A stretch of 64,000 bases of DNA from Clostridium sp. C2-6-12 (GTDB lineage: Bacteria; Bacillota; Clostridia; Clostridiales; Clostridiaceae): the NCBI RefSeq assembly GCF_009928485.1, contig NZ_JAABNP010000010.1, forward strand, positions 1-64,000. The letters are read 5' to 3'. Shown here one piece after another: positions 44,073-54,688 of this stretch. Position numbers and translations under genes: made by a program. The notes below the pieces were generated by a model. That model did no database searches. It had not been told where the DNA came from and saw only the letters and a list, made by a program, of their open reading frames with translations. Positions within the stretch are counted from its first letter, which is position 1. Each line of letters begins with the position of its first letter.

Positions 44073-45146
44073 TTATTTCTTTATACTGTCTAATATTATT
44101 TCTACAATGGATTCCACACCATTTTTTAGTTGACTTTTCGTCATATTGGTAATAAGCTCTTCCTTTTTATCTTTAAGTTCTAAAATTTTATTATACAATG
44201 ATTCATCAGTTATTTCCTCTTCTTCAAGCATTAATGCATATCCTTCTTTTTTAAAGGATTTAGAATTTAAGATTTGATCTCCTCTGCTTGCTTTTTTAGA
44301 AAGTGGTATTAATAAAGTGGGCTTTTTTAAGGCAAGAAACTCAAATATAGAATTAGCCCCAGCCCTAGAAATGATATAATCTGCTGCTTTCATCAAATCT
44401 GGTAATTCTTCACTCACATATTCAAATTGTTTATATCCATTTTTATAATTAAGATTTTCATCTACATTTCCTTTACCACAAATGTGAATTATATTAAATA
44501 ACTTTAAAAGCTTATCTGCATTTTTTCTTATTTCATCATTAATAATTTTTGAACCTAAACTACCACCCATAATAAATAAGATTTCTTTATCATCAATAAA
44601 ATTACATATTTTTTTACCTTTGCTTTTATCACCTTCAAGTATCTCTTTTCGAATAGGACTTCCAGTAAGTACTCCTTTATTTCCTTTTACAAAATTTAAA
44701 CTCTCACGAAAAGTTACACATAATTTATTGCAAAATGGCGCAGATAATTTATTGGCAAGTCCAGGTGTCATATCTGATTCATGAGCTACTACTGGTATAT
44801 TTTTTATAGAAGCGGCTATAACAACTGGTACCGCAACAAATCCACCTTTAGAAAAAATTACATCAGGTTTTTCTTTTGATAATATAACCAGCGCCTCCGC
44901 AATTCCTTTTATTATTTTAAAAGGATCAGTAAAATTTTTCACATCAAAATATCTTCTTAATTTTCCACACGATATTCCGAAAAAAGGAATATTATTTTTT
45001 GTAATTATTTCTTTTTCAATACCATCATTACTTCCAATATATTTTATTTCAAAACCTTCTTCTTTTAATTTAGGAATTAATGCTAGGTTCGGAGTTACAT
45101 GCCCTGCCGTTCCTCCACCTGTCATTATTATTTTATATTTAGCCAC
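44073..45146 (-). CDS. murG: UDP-N-acetylglucosamine transferase MurG
   Basis: 357 residues, GT28 fold. Motifs: [53 protein letters not shown], then [20 protein letters not shown] and [20 protein letters not shown]. It adds GlcNAc to undecaprenyl-PP-MurNAc-pentapeptide at the inner face of the membrane to make lipid II. It has a GTG start after AAAGGGG. It stands apart from any dcw cluster, which is common in Clostridium. Confidence 0.95.
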   Translation of the reverse strand: MAKYKIIMTGGGTAGHVTPNLALIPKLKEEGFEIKYIGSNDGIEKEIITKNNIPFFGISCGKLRRYFDVKNFTDPFKIIKGIAEALVILSKEKPDVIFSKGGFVAVPVVIAASIKNIPVVAHESDMTPGLANKLSAPFCNKLCVTFRESLNFVKGNKGVLTGSPIRKEILEGDKSKGKKICNFIDDKEILFIMGGSLGSKIINDEIRKNADKLLKLFNIIHICGKGNVDENLNYKNGYKQFEYVSEELPDLMKAADYIISRAGANSIFEFLALKKPTLLIPLSKKASRGDQILNSKSFKKEGYALMLEEEEITDESLYNKILELKDKKEELITNMTKSQLKNGVESIVEIILDSIKK

Positions 45147-45167
45147 GAAAAAACACCCCTTTAAATT

Positions 45168-45228
45168 CTGTTAACACTTGCGAGTTCACAGTTAACAGTT
45201 GTGGTTGAAATTCCTTTTAGGAATTTCT
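45168..45228. repeat. CAGTTAAC-type repeat element, half copy
   Basis: Begins CTGTTAACACTTG and contains CACAGTTAACAGTTG and a GAAATTCC/GGAATTTC hairpin (45207-45227). It matches the left half of 27978-28141. The right half is missing or decayed before the recJ stop codon at 45251. Confidence 0.7.
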
Positions 45229-45250
45229 TCTATATTTATTTTTTATTTTA

Positions 45251-47017
45251 TTATCTGTAATTTTGAATTACAATTTGAATGCTAGTATTACCATTATATT
45301 CATTAATGCTTGGATAAAAGACCAAATCCAGCTTCACATCATTATAAACTCCATCATAAAGCTTTTGTAATTCTTCCTCACCATATTTATCATTTATCGC
45401 TTCTTCAAACTCATAAACATCACCAAAATATATCCCATCCAAAAAATTATCTGACTTTGTTTTAATTCTTAATTTTAATACATTATTATTCTTGCCAAGA
45501 ATTGTTGCTTTTAATAAATTAATATTTTTTTCAGCAAATAGCGGTTTAGAATTTGCCTTTCCAAAAGGTTCTAAACGTTCCAAATCATTTATCAATTCAT
45601 AATTTATTGAATCCAATGGTAAAACACAGTCAATTGTAACTTTTTTAAGCAAATTCTCTTCATTAAGGGTTGAATTTTCATTTAATCTTTTTCTAAATTC
45701 ATTAATATTTTCTTCTTTTAATGAAAATCCTGCTGCCATAGGGTGGCCTCCATAATGTTCAAGTAAATCTTTGCATTTCACAAGACCTTCAAACATATTA
45801 TATTCCTCTATTGATCGCCCTGATCCCTTTGCTCCGCTTTCTGATTTTGTAATTACTAAAGCTGGAACATTATATTTTTCTCTTATTCTTCCTGCAATTA
45901 TACCAGCCAAACTTTCATGTACGTTAGGAATATATACAACAAATACTTTATCATTTATCATATTATTCTTTTCTATAATTTCTATAGCTTTTTCTAGGCC
46001 TTCCATAGTCATATCTTTTCTTTCTTCATTTAGCTTAACTAGTTCCTTTGCAAGTTTGTTAGCTTCATCTTCATCTGTTGAAAGTAAAAGCTCCAAACCT
46101 CTTTTAGCCGAATCAAGTCTTCCACAGGCATTAATACATGGTCCTATAATAAATCCCAAATGATATACTGATAAGTTTTTATCAGCCATCTCACATTCTC
46201 TTATTAACTCCTGTAGTCCTAAATTAGTAGTTTTGTTGATAAACTCCAAACCCTTTTTAACGAAAATTCTATTTTCATCAACTAAATCAACCACATCACA
46301 TACTGTTGCAATTGCAAGAAACTCAATAAATTTATAACACTCTTTTTTGTCTCTTCCCATCTTTTCATAAAGAACTTCCACAAGCTTAAAAGCAACTCCT
46401 GCTCCACATAACTTTTCAAATTTGTATTCGCAATCCTCCTGTTTAGGATTGACAACCGCATCTGCATCTGGCTTTATAAATTTTCTATTGTTATTTTCAT
46501 CTTCTATAAATGGTATGTCATGATGGTCTGTTATTATTACAGTGAGCCCCAGTTCCTTAGCATATTTTATTGGTTCAATGGCTGATATTCCATTATCACA
46601 GGTTAAAATTGTATCAACATTTTCTTGTTGAGCTTTTTCAATTATATTACTGTTTATCCCATATCCATCTTTTATTCTATCTGGTATTTCATAATCAACA
46701 TTAGCTTTGCAAACTTTTAATGCAGAGAACAATATATATGTACTTATGACTCCATCAACATCGTAATCGCCAACAATCCTTATTTTTTTATCTGAATTTA
46801 TCTTATCACAGATTATATCTACTGCTTTTTCTAAATCTTTCATAGCTTTAGGATTATGTAGTTTGTCAAATTCGGGGTTTATGTAGCTTTTTATCATTCC
46901 ATCATTTAAAATATCTCTATTTACTATAAGTCTACTCATAAATTCAGTAATTCCATATTTTTGAGCCATTTTTTTATAATCAGCTTTTTTGTTTTTTATA
47001 AACCATCTTTCTGCCAT
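45251..47017 (-). CDS. recJ: Single-stranded-DNA exonuclease RecJ
   Basis: About 588 residues. DHH-family motifs: VGDYDVDGVISTYIL, ITDHHDIP and CGAGVAFKL. The DHHA1 domain follows with YGGHPMAAGFSLKEE, and the OB-like part is at the C-terminus. It degrades 5'-ended single strands in recombination and mismatch repair. ATG at 47017 follows GGAGG by six bases; an ATG at 47029 is less likely. The divergent-type repeat element at 47035 lies right before its ribosome binding site. Confidence 0.94.
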   Translation of the reverse strand: MAERWFIKNKKADYKKMAQKYGITEFMSRLIVNRDILNDGMIKSYINPEFDKLHNPKAMKDLEKAVDIICDKINSDKKIRIVGDYDVDGVISTYILFSALKVCKANVDYEIPDRIKDGYGINSNIIEKAQQENVDTILTCDNGISAIEPIKYAKELGLTVIITDHHDIPFIEDENNNRKFIKPDADAVVNPKQEDCEYKFEKLCGAGVAFKLVEVLYEKMGRDKKECYKFIEFLAIATVCDVVDLVDENRIFVKKGLEFINKTTNLGLQELIRECEMADKNLSVYHLGFIIGPCINACGRLDSAKRGLELLLSTDEDEANKLAKELVKLNEERKDMTMEGLEKAIEIIEKNNMINDKVFVVYIPNVHESLAGIIAGRIREKYNVPALVITKSESGAKGSGRSIEEYNMFEGLVKCKDLLEHYGGHPMAAGFSLKEENINEFRKRLNENSTLNEENLLKKVTIDCVLPLDSINYELINDLERLEPFGKANSKPLFAEKNINLLKATILGKNNNVLKLRIKTKSDNFLDGIYFGDVYEFEEAINDKYGEEELQKLYDGVYNDVKLDLVFYPSINEYNGNTSIQIVIQNYR

Positions 47018-47034
47018 CATTTCCTCCATTAAAT

Positions 47035-47172
47035 CAGTTAAGAGTTAAAAGCGCAGAGTTAAGAGTTAAAGGAATAAACTCCTATGGAGTTTAAACAAAA
47101 TAAATATTATTTAGAAAATTCCATGGGAATTTCATCTTTAACTCTTAACTCTTAATTCTTAACTCTTAACTG
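47035..47172. repeat. CAGTTAAG-ended repeat element between recJ and the DJ-1 gene
   Basis: 138 bases bounded by CAGTTAAGAG (47035) and CTCTTAACTG (47172), with AAGAGTTAA repeats at both ends. Two internal hairpins: AAACTCC-TAT-GGAGTTT near 47076-47092 and AAATTCC-ATG-GGAATTT near 47117-47133. The left part forms the recJ leader and the right end supplies the last codons and stop of the DJ-1-like gene. Confidence 0.85.
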
Positions 47173-47710
47173 GATAAAGCATTCCTGATGAAATAGCTTT
47201 TGCTTGTTTCTCATATCCAAGCTTCTCTAAAAGCTTATATGAAAATGCCATAGCCGTTGCAGGTCCTCTGCTAGTAATTATATTCCCATCAACAACTACT
47301 GGCTCCTCTAAATATTCACAATTTGGAAGTTCATCTTCATATCCTGGATAAGAAGTTATTTTCTTCCCTTCTACTATATCTGCTTTTCCAAGTGTTATTG
47401 GTCCTGCACAAATTGCGCCAATTAATTTTCCTTCTCTGTTTTGTCTTTTTATAAGATTTATTACTCTTTCATCATCTCTTAAATTAGTTGCTCCTGGCAT
47501 ACCACCCGGAATAACTACTAAATCATATTCCATATTTTCTTCAAAAATTTTATCCGCTTCAACTGTAACATTGTGGCTTGATTTAACTTTTTTCTCCTTA
47601 TTCATAGAGACCAAATCACATTCTATATCAGCTCTTCTCATAATATCTGATACCGTTAAAGCTTCTATTTCTTCAAATCCTTCTGCTAATAATACACATA
47701 CCTTTTTCAT
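47159..47710 (-). CDS. DJ-1/PfpI family protein
   Basis: 183 residues. MKKVCVLLAEGFEEIEALTV and LVVIPGGMPGATNLRDD are present, and the nucleophile Cys is in GAICAGPITLGKA, with His absent from the usual PfpI position. ITSRGPATAMAFSYKLLEKL completes the family signature. Members are glyoxalases, chaperones or amidotransferase-like; the particular role is not predictable. The last codons (PVKS and stop) are read from the repeat element at 47035-47172. AAGGAGG precedes the ATG. Confidence 0.9.
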   Translation of the reverse strand: MKKVCVLLAEGFEEIEALTVSDIMRRADIECDLVSMNKEKKVKSSHNVTVEADKIFEENMEYDLVVIPGGMPGATNLRDDERVINLIKRQNREGKLIGAICAGPITLGKADIVEGKKITSYPGYEDELPNCEYLEEPVVVDGNIITSRGPATAMAFSYKLLEKLGYEKQAKAISSGMLYPVKS

Positions 47711-47854
47711 AACAAATTCCTCCTTTAATATTCAAATACTTTTATTTATAAAATACCTTATTTAATTGTGATTAACACGTTTCAAGTTATGCTTTTCAAT
47801 ATTTTTACTAGCACTAATTTTTTATATCGTTGATAAGTCTGTACTGTGCTTATC

Positions 47855-47933
47855 AGCTTATTTTATAGGTCAAAAGTTCTTGGTTGTGCTTATTAAGTTC
47901 CTTATTGTGGCATAGCCACTCTTTTTATAGGTG
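47855..47933. repeat. Small hairpin element, copy 2, overlapping the parC stop codon
   Basis: Contains GTGGC-ATA-GCCAC (47907-47919), AAGTTCCTTATTG and TTTATAGGTG, shared with 23297-23353. A 21-base block (about 47875-47895) is present here but missing from the first copy, after which GACCTA resumes. It overlaps the last three codons of parC. A separate GATAAG/CTTATC hairpin follows at 47831-47853. Confidence 0.75.
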
Positions 47934-50837
47934 TACATTATTTATTTCATCATCAAGAACTATCATCATTATGTTCGTTCCTCTTCCTGCTCTATTTTGC
48001 AATTTAATATCGTTTATTTTAACTACTGCTTTTTCTTTAGATTTAGAAGTTAATATTACCTCTAGATTATCTTCTACTAAAACTATGCTATTTCCTTCAC
48101 CACTTACATAATTAGTATGATATTTCCCAAAAATCACTTCATCTTCATCCTTCAAGCTTATTCCCGTAACTCCTGATGCAATTTTCCCCATAGAATTAAC
48201 ATTTTCAACTGGAAATCTTATTGCCATACCTTTTTTAGTTATCATTACTAAATATCCAAGCTTCATCAAATTCATTTCTACTGATACTACTTCATCATCA
48301 TCGAATTTAAATTTATGACATATCTGTTTATTATAATCACCTTCGAATTCTTTTAACTGAGTCTTTTTAACCATTCCCTTTTTAGTGAAGGTATATATTC
48401 CATTTTCTTCGTCAAAAACATCAATTGAAATTAAACTTACTATTTTTTCTCCTTTTTCAAGCTTTCCTATGAATACTTCAATTGGTATTTCTTCCTTAAG
48501 AACATTTTTCATTAAGAATACAGGTAATTTATATACATATCCTTTATTTGAGAAAATCAACAATTCTTTTAACGAATTAGTTTTTGTCTTTAAAGGATCA
48601 TCTTTTATTCTTTCATAAGCCTTAAACTTACTCTTATCTGTAATTCCAAGGTTCAATTCAAAATATTCAATTTCCTCTATATCTTCAACTTCAATTATTT
48701 GATCTTCCTCAGAAAAGTTAAATAATTGAATAGGTAATATATTTCTAGAAGTATTTTCAAGCTGCGGCACATCAAGAGTAAATTCTAGTCCAAGCTTGCT
48801 CTTAACCCTTAAAAATTTATTCTCTTCTTCTACTTCTCTCATTGATACACTAATTAATTCATCATCTTCCTTTAGCTTTAATGCTTGAAGCTTTCCATAT
48901 GCAGTTTGGAATTTATCAAGTGAGCTTAGCTTAATCCCACCGCGTTTAGTTATAAACCTAAATGCATTACTTGGATTGAAACTATCTATAGATACTGCTC
49001 CAACAATATTTTCATCGTCAAGATTTACGGTTTTTATTATTTCATCCAGCCTTTCACCTTTTTCTTTCCATTTCAGTTCTGGTATATTTATTCCCTTTGT
49101 TTGGTACATAAACCCTTTATCAGTAAAAATAAGTAGTGTATCTTTAGTATTCGAACTTATTAAATATTTTAAAGAATCCCCTTCTCTATATTCAATATCC
49201 TCTGGATTAGAATTGGATCTATTATAATTCTTTAAAGGTATTCTTTTAATGAAACCATCTTTTGATATTGTGATCATTACTTCTTCTACAACAATCAATT
49301 CTTCAATATCAATTTTACTTTCATTATCATCATGAATTATTTCAGTCCTTCTTTTGTTTCCATATTTATCACTAACTTCTTGAAGCTCACTTTTAACAAC
49401 TTTTAAAAGTTCCTTTTCGTTTGATAAAATCTTTTCAAGTTTTTTAATTGTTTTTTCAAGCTGTGCATATTCTTTTTCAAATATTTCTATTTCAAGGCCT
49501 GTTAATCTATAAAGCATAAGTTCTAATATAGCTTGTGCTTGGGCTTCTGTAAATTCAAATTTATTTATCAAATTTTCTGATGCATCTTTTTTAGAATTTG
49601 AACTTCTAATAACTTTTATAACATCATCTAATATACTTATTGCTTTAATAAAACCTTCAACAATATGATGTCTTTTCTTTGCTACTTCAAGATCTTTTTG
49701 GGTTCTTTTGGTTATTATTTCTTTTTGGTGCTCAACATAATATTTAATTATAGCCTTCAAGCTCATAGTTTCTGGCTTTCCATTTGCTAATGCGACCATA
49801 TTAAAGCTAATATTGCATTGTAAATCTGTTTTCTTAAATAAATATTTTAATATCTTATCTGCTGTATCTTCTTCTACATTCTTTTTTAATTCTATTACTG
49901 CTCTTATTCCATTTCTATCAGATTCATCTCTTATATCTGTTATTGCTTCAAGAGCTTTTGCATGTCTTTTATCACCTGTCATTTCGGATATTGTTTGAAG
50001 AATTCTAGATTTGTTTCTTCTATACGGAAATTCGGTTATTACTATTCCTAATCTTCCACTTTCTAATTTTTCAATATTAGTTTTAGCTCTATAAGCTACT
50101 TTTCCTTCTCCAGTTTCGTATGCTGATAGCATTGACTTCTCACCAATCAGAATTCCTCCTGTAGGCAGATCAGGTCCTTTTATATGCTCCATAAGTTCTG
50201 AAGTAGTTATTTCATTATTATCTATGTATGCCAATACTCCACTAGTCACTTCTTCTAAATTATGTGGAGGTATATTAGTTGCAAGACCAACAGCTATACC
50301 AAATGTACCATTTACCAATAAGTTTGGATATCTGCTTGGAAGTACTTTGGGCTCCATTTCACTATCAGAGTAATTAGGTACCATCTCTACAGTATCTTTA
50401 TCAATATCTCTTAACATTTCCATGGAAATAGGTGACAACCTTGCTTCTGTATATCTCATTGCTGCTGCACTATCCCCATCTATTGATCCCCAGTTCCCAT
50501 GTCCTTCTATTAGAGGCTCTCTTGTTGAAAAATCTTGAGCTAAAATTACCATGGATTCATATACAGATGTATCTCCATGTGGATGAAATTTACCTAAAAT
50601 ATCTCCAACAATTCTAGCTGATTTATAATATGGCCTATCAGGAAATGCTTTAAGGAGATAAGCCCCATATAGAATTCTTCTGTGTACAGGCTTCAAACCA
50701 TCTCTAACATCAGGAAGAGCTCTATCTTTAGCTACTTCTATCGCATAAGGTAAAAAATTTTCAGGCATTGCTTCTTCCAAAAGAATACCCATTATATTAT
50801 TATCTCTTGGTATGAGATTATCATTTTTCTTTGCCAT
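47925..50837 (-). CDS. parC: DNA topoisomerase IV subunit A
   Basis: About 970 residues. DNA-breakage domain with ALPDVRDGLKPVHRRILYGA and the catalytic Tyr in AAAMRYTEARLSP. The C-terminal beta-pinwheel is complete, with LQNRAGRGTN in place of the GyrA-box, favouring topoisomerase IV over gyrase. It forms a heterotetramer with the product of the gene just upstream and decatenates sister chromosomes. ATG at 50837 follows GGGAGC. The end of the frame (NNVHL) runs into a repeat element, and a repeat element also lies between it and parE. Confidence 0.9.
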   Translation of the reverse strand: MAKKNDNLIPRDNNIMGILLEEAMPENFLPYAIEVAKDRALPDVRDGLKPVHRRILYGAYLLKAFPDRPYYKSARIVGDILGKFHPHGDTSVYESMVILAQDFSTREPLIEGHGNWGSIDGDSAAAMRYTEARLSPISMEMLRDIDKDTVEMVPNYSDSEMEPKVLPSRYPNLLVNGTFGIAVGLATNIPPHNLEEVTSGVLAYIDNNEITTSELMEHIKGPDLPTGGILIGEKSMLSAYETGEGKVAYRAKTNIEKLESGRLGIVITEFPYRRNKSRILQTISEMTGDKRHAKALEAITDIRDESDRNGIRAVIELKKNVEEDTADKILKYLFKKTDLQCNISFNMVALANGKPETMSLKAIIKYYVEHQKEIITKRTQKDLEVAKKRHHIVEGFIKAISILDDVIKVIRSSNSKKDASENLINKFEFTEAQAQAILELMLYRLTGLEIEIFEKEYAQLEKTIKKLEKILSNEKELLKVVKSELQEVSDKYGNKRRTEIIHDDNESKIDIEELIVVEEVMITISKDGFIKRIPLKNYNRSNSNPEDIEYREGDSLKYLISSNTKDTLLIFTDKGFMYQTKGINIPELKWKEKGERLDEIIKTVNLDDENIVGAVSIDSFNPSNAFRFITKRGGIKLSSLDKFQTAYGKLQALKLKEDDELISVSMREVEEENKFLRVKSKLGLEFTLDVPQLENTSRNILPIQLFNFSEEDQIIEVEDIEEIEYFELNLGITDKSKFKAYERIKDDPLKTKTNSLKELLIFSNKGYVYKLPVFLMKNVLKEEIPIEVFIGKLEKGEKIVSLISIDVFDEENGIYTFTKKGMVKKTQLKEFEGDYNKQICHKFKFDDDEVVSVEMNLMKLGYLVMITKKGMAIRFPVENVNSMGKIASGVTGISLKDEDEVIFGKYHTNYVSGEGNSIVLVEDNLEVILTSKSKEKAVVKINDIKLQNRAGRGTNIMMIVLDDEINNVHL

Positions 50838-50854
50838 AATTGCTCCCTTCGGTT

Positions 50855-50964
50855 CAGCTAACAATGTACAATTAACGGTAAATTATGAAAAACTACAGGC
50901 TTTCAAAAATATATAATCAATAAAAGCCTTTGACTTTTCATCCTTAACTGTTACTTGTTAACTG
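50855..50964. repeat. CAGCTAAC-ended repeat element between parE and parC
   Basis: 110 bases bounded by CAGCTAACAATG and TTGTTAACTG, with an internal AGGCTTT/AAAGCCT hairpin. The ends resemble those of the other CAGTTAAC-type elements, but the centre is different. It ends one base before the parE stop codon (50966-50968). Confidence 0.7.
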
Positions 50965-50965
50965 A

Positions 50966-52915
50966 TTAAAATTCTCCGTATTTATATATATATTTCTTTC
51001 TTGGTTCTACAACATCTCCCATAAGTAATGAAACCATTTTTTCAGCTTTTGCAGCATCCTCGATATTTACTTGGAGAAGTGCTCTAGTTTCTGGGTTTAG
51101 TGTAGTATCCCATAATTGATCTGGGTTCATTTCTCCAAGTCCTTTATATCGTTGAATCAATGCACCTTTTCCAACTTCTTTTTTTGTCTTTTCTAATTCA
51201 TCATCACTATAGGCATATTTTACTATGTTTTTTCCTTTTCCCTCTTTATATACTTTATACAAAGGTGGTTGTGCTAAATATAGATGTCCATTAGCAATCA
51301 ACGGTCTCATATATCTATAAATATAAGTCATCCAAAGAGTTCTTATATGATATCCGTCAACATCAGCATCACTCATTATTATTATTTTATCGTATTTTAA
51401 ATCTTCTTCTCTATAATTATCTAAAGTTCCAGTTCCAATTGCAGTATTAAAAATTTTCAATTCTTCAGAAGCTAATACATTTTCAAGTTTTTGTTTTTCC
51501 GTATTCATTATCTTACCTTTTGAAGGCATTATAGTTTGGAATCTTCTATCTCTAGCCTGTTTTGCAGAACCTCCTGCCGAATCTCCTTCCACTACAATAA
51601 ATTCATTTACAGTTTTATCTTTTAATGTGCACACTGCAATCTTTCCCGCAAGTGGAGCTGTTCCCTTGCCAACCTTCTTTTTTTCTGCTTCATTTATCTT
51701 TTTAATCTTATCTCTTCTTTTAGCCGCTTCCAGCGCATTATTTATTATGCTTGTCGCAAGAGGCTTATTATCTTCAATCCATTCAGAAAACTTAGTATAA
51801 ACCAAATCATTCATCATAGTATATGCTTCACTATTTCCAAGCTTAGTCTTTGTTTGACCTTCAAAGATAGGATTTGTAATTTTTATTCTTACAATAGCAG
51901 TCATACCTTCTCTTAAGTCGTCTCCTTCAAATTCCTTATCTTTTTCTTTTATTAAGCCAAGCTTTTTAGACCATTCTTTAAAAGCTCTTGTCATTCCAGT
52001 TTTAAAACCTGTCTCATGAGTTCCTGCTTCAGTTGTTGGAATATTATTCACATAACTTGCGATGTATTCAGTTGTTGAATCAGTAAATTGAATACATACT
52101 TCCCCATACATTTGAAGGCTTCCAACTGTTCTCTCACCATCAAAAATTATTGGGGTTTCATGAATTGTTGTTTTACTTTCATTTAAATAATTGATAAAGT
52201 CTAAAAGACCATTTTCAGAATAATACTCTTTAGTTATTTCTTGCCCTTTTCTCTTATCTATTAACTCTAAAGTTATACCTTTATTTTGAAAGGCTAATTC
52301 TTGTAACCTACTGTCTATTATGTCAAATTTAAAATCGGTTGTTGAAAAAACCTCATCGTCTGGTTTAAATGTAATCTTAGACCCAACCATGTCAGTCTTT
52401 CCTATTACCTTTAACGGTCCAATAGCTGTTCCAGGCATATTTCTTTTCAATTCTTTATCAAAACTATATTCAAATCTTTGTCTGTATATCTCTCCATTTT
52501 GATATACTTCAACTTCAAGCCATTTTGATAAAGCATTTACAACAGCTGCTCCAACACCATGAAGTCCTCCAGAAGTTTTGTAATTTTTATTATCAAATTT
52601 TCCTCCTGTATGCAATTCTGTAAATACCATTTCTACTCCAGATTTCTTTTTAATCGGATGAATCCCAGTTGGAATACCTCTTCCATTATCAATAACTGTA
52701 ACACTTTTATCTTCATTTAAAATTATTGTTATTCTATTTCCAAATCCATTAGTTATTTCATCTATGGCATTATCAACTATTTCCCATATACAATGATGTA
52801 ACCCCTTGCTTCCTGTAGACCCTATATACATTCCTGGTCTTATTCTTACAGGTTCTAATTTTTCTAGCGATGTTAAATCAGTTACATCATAAGTATTAGT
52901 ATTTTTTAATTCCAT
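50966..52915 (-). CDS. parE: DNA topoisomerase IV subunit B
   Basis: 649 residues. GHKL ATPase: EIVDNAIDEITNGFG, VIDNGRGIPTG and GLHGVGAAVVNALS. The TOPRIM metal site is VVEGDSAGGSAKQARDRRFQ and MSDADVDGYHIRTLW. The 649-residue length without the extra insert fits ParE/GyrB of Firmicutes; the pairing with parC supports topoisomerase IV. GGAGG is just before the ATG. Confidence 0.93.
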   Translation of the reverse strand: MELKNTNTYDVTDLTSLEKLEPVRIRPGMYIGSTGSKGLHHCIWEIVDNAIDEITNGFGNRITIILNEDKSVTVIDNGRGIPTGIHPIKKKSGVEMVFTELHTGGKFDNKNYKTSGGLHGVGAAVVNALSKWLEVEVYQNGEIYRQRFEYSFDKELKRNMPGTAIGPLKVIGKTDMVGSKITFKPDDEVFSTTDFKFDIIDSRLQELAFQNKGITLELIDKRKGQEITKEYYSENGLLDFINYLNESKTTIHETPIIFDGERTVGSLQMYGEVCIQFTDSTTEYIASYVNNIPTTEAGTHETGFKTGMTRAFKEWSKKLGLIKEKDKEFEGDDLREGMTAIVRIKITNPIFEGQTKTKLGNSEAYTMMNDLVYTKFSEWIEDNKPLATSIINNALEAAKRRDKIKKINEAEKKKVGKGTAPLAGKIAVCTLKDKTVNEFIVVEGDSAGGSAKQARDRRFQTIMPSKGKIMNTEKQKLENVLASEELKIFNTAIGTGTLDNYREEDLKYDKIIIMSDADVDGYHIRTLWMTYIYRYMRPLIANGHLYLAQPPLYKVYKEGKGKNIVKYAYSDDELEKTKKEVGKGALIQRYKGLGEMNPDQLWDTTLNPETRALLQVNIEDAAKAEKMVSLLMGDVVEPRKKYIYKYGEF

Positions 52916-53082
52916 AAAAAACCTCCATTGAACACCAGTTCTTATTTTTTCATAATTCTTTTACTCTATAAAATATACTTCCTTTCAAAGCTGTTGTCAA
53001 AACTAATTATTAATTCCTTATATAAATTACTATTTCCAAATACATAACTCCTTAAAACTAAAACTTTATTTTTTAATATCAA

Positions 53083-53116
53083 AAGAGTGTATTATCAAAA
53101 TCAATAATACACTCTT
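53083..53116 (-). terminator. Terminator of the GT2 gene
   Basis: Perfect 13-base inverted repeat AAGAGTGTATTAT/ATAATACACTCTT (53083-53095 with 53104-53116), eight-base loop, T residues on the 3' side of the minus strand. It lies 32 bases after the GT2 gene's stop codon. Confidence 0.8.
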
Positions 53117-53148
53117 AAAACCAAATTTAAAACTCTTAAATTATCTTA

Positions 53149-54552
53149 TTATACATCGCATATTTCTATTTTTCTAACATGCTTTGTATGGCTCCATTCT
53201 TTGTTATTCTTATTTATAATACCTTGAATTGTAATTGGAACCCAAGTTAATGTATAAACTGAATATAACCAAAACCTAAAGAAAAATACTAATTCTTTCT
53301 TTCCTAGTAATAATCCAGTTAATAATAAGAAAGCTACATTGTATCCTATTCCTATAAAGAATGCAACGATCCAATTATCAATGTTAGCAGTTATTATAGG
53401 AATTGCAAAAACATTACTTGAATACAATACCATCATAATTAAAAATGGTTTTGTAATCTTTTTATCTAAAACCAATATAAATGGAGTAATTAAAAATTGA
53501 ACAATTGCAAATAATTGATATCCAACTGGCCCAAGACCTAAATTATCAAATAAATAATTTATTATGAATATATTTAATCCACTACTATTTGCTTGTATTA
53601 ATGTTAATAAAGCTGCAAGAGCTGTTAATAAAGTTACAAATGGTTGCAGCACATATAGAGAACAATCAAACATGAAAAATTTTCTTTTTAATATAGATTG
53701 TTTTAATAATTTAAAGAAATATCTTGAAGCAACATCTGCAAAACCTTGCATCCATCTTTTTCTTTGATTCCATGACTGTTTTAAAGTTAATGGTTTTTCA
53801 TCATATATAATGGCATCATGTGCCCAGCCAACTTTTTCACCATTTAACACAAGCTTACATGTAAACTCTAAATCTTCAGTTAAGCATGTAGCACCCCAGC
53901 CTAATTTTTTTAATGTATTAGTTTCAATTACAAATCCAGTACCACCAATTTGACTTGAAAGGCCTAAATTAGACTTAGCTAATTGAAACATTCTATTTTG
54001 AGTCCAAAAACCTATAGAATAACTTGCTGCAATCCAAGAATCTCCAGGATTCTTGCTATCTATATACCCCTGTACAACTTTATATCCTTCTTGCATTTTA
54101 GAATTCATTTCTTTTAAAAAATCTTTATGTACAAGATTATCAGCATCAAATATTGCAACTCCATCATATTGTTTTTTCATATCAAATAACTTTGCAAACA
54201 TCCATTCTAATGCATAACCTTTTCCTCTTTTGTCTTCTGCAAATCTTTCACATACATTAACACCATAGCTCTTAGCTATTTTAGCTGTGTCATCTGTGCA
54301 ATTATCTGCAATGACAAATACGTCATACATGTCTTTTGGATAATCTAGCTTCAGCATACTTTCAATAAGACTTCCTATAACAACTTCCTCATTATGCGCT
54401 GCAATTAATAATGCAAACTTATTTTTAGGTTCATAGTTTTTCTTTTCTTTTCTTCTAAAAAGGCCAAAGAAAGCCAAAACCATGTAATAACATATTATTG
54501 CAAATACAAAAATTTGAAAGAAAGCTGTTATGGATAATATATAATTTCCCAT
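53149..54552 (-). CDS. Membrane-bound processive GT2 glycosyltransferase
   Basis: About 467 residues. One N-terminal membrane segment, then a GT2 domain with ALLIAAHNEEVVIGSLIESM, the metal site IFDADNLV, TEDLEF and the QRKRW motif (NQRKRWMQGF), followed by three to four C-terminal membrane segments. The layout is that of polysaccharide synthases such as IcaA/PgaC or cellulose/hyaluronan synthases, with the sugar unknown. No partner genes for export are adjacent. ATG at 54552 follows AGGAG; a GTG at 54561 is possible. Confidence 0.85.
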   Translation of the reverse strand: MGNYILSITAFFQIFVFAIICYYMVLAFFGLFRRKEKKNYEPKNKFALLIAAHNEEVVIGSLIESMLKLDYPKDMYDVFVIADNCTDDTAKIAKSYGVNVCERFAEDKRGKGYALEWMFAKLFDMKKQYDGVAIFDADNLVHKDFLKEMNSKMQEGYKVVQGYIDSKNPGDSWIAASYSIGFWTQNRMFQLAKSNLGLSSQIGGTGFVIETNTLKKLGWGATCLTEDLEFTCKLVLNGEKVGWAHDAIIYDEKPLTLKQSWNQRKRWMQGFADVASRYFFKLLKQSILKRKFFMFDCSLYVLQPFVTLLTALAALLTLIQANSSGLNIFIINYLFDNLGLGPVGYQLFAIVQFLITPFILVLDKKITKPFLIMMVLYSSNVFAIPIITANIDNWIVAFFIGIGYNVAFLLLTGLLLGKKELVFFFRFWLYSVYTLTWVPITIQGIINKNNKEWSHTKHVRKIEICDV

Positions 54553-54688
54553 TACATTCACTCCTAATATCTAATGGGAAACTATTCCCATCAATTATTT
54601 TAATATTTTCCTTCATAATATTCCTATCTAATAATATTTCAATAGAAATAAAAAATCAAGCATATATTCTTAAGATAAAATGAATATT

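Noticed and set aside
47925..52915. Assignment of the pair as DNA gyrase
   Set aside because: The GyrA-box is replaced by LQNRAGRGTN, and there is no dnaA/recF context; topoisomerase IV fits better, though activity cannot be proven from sequence.
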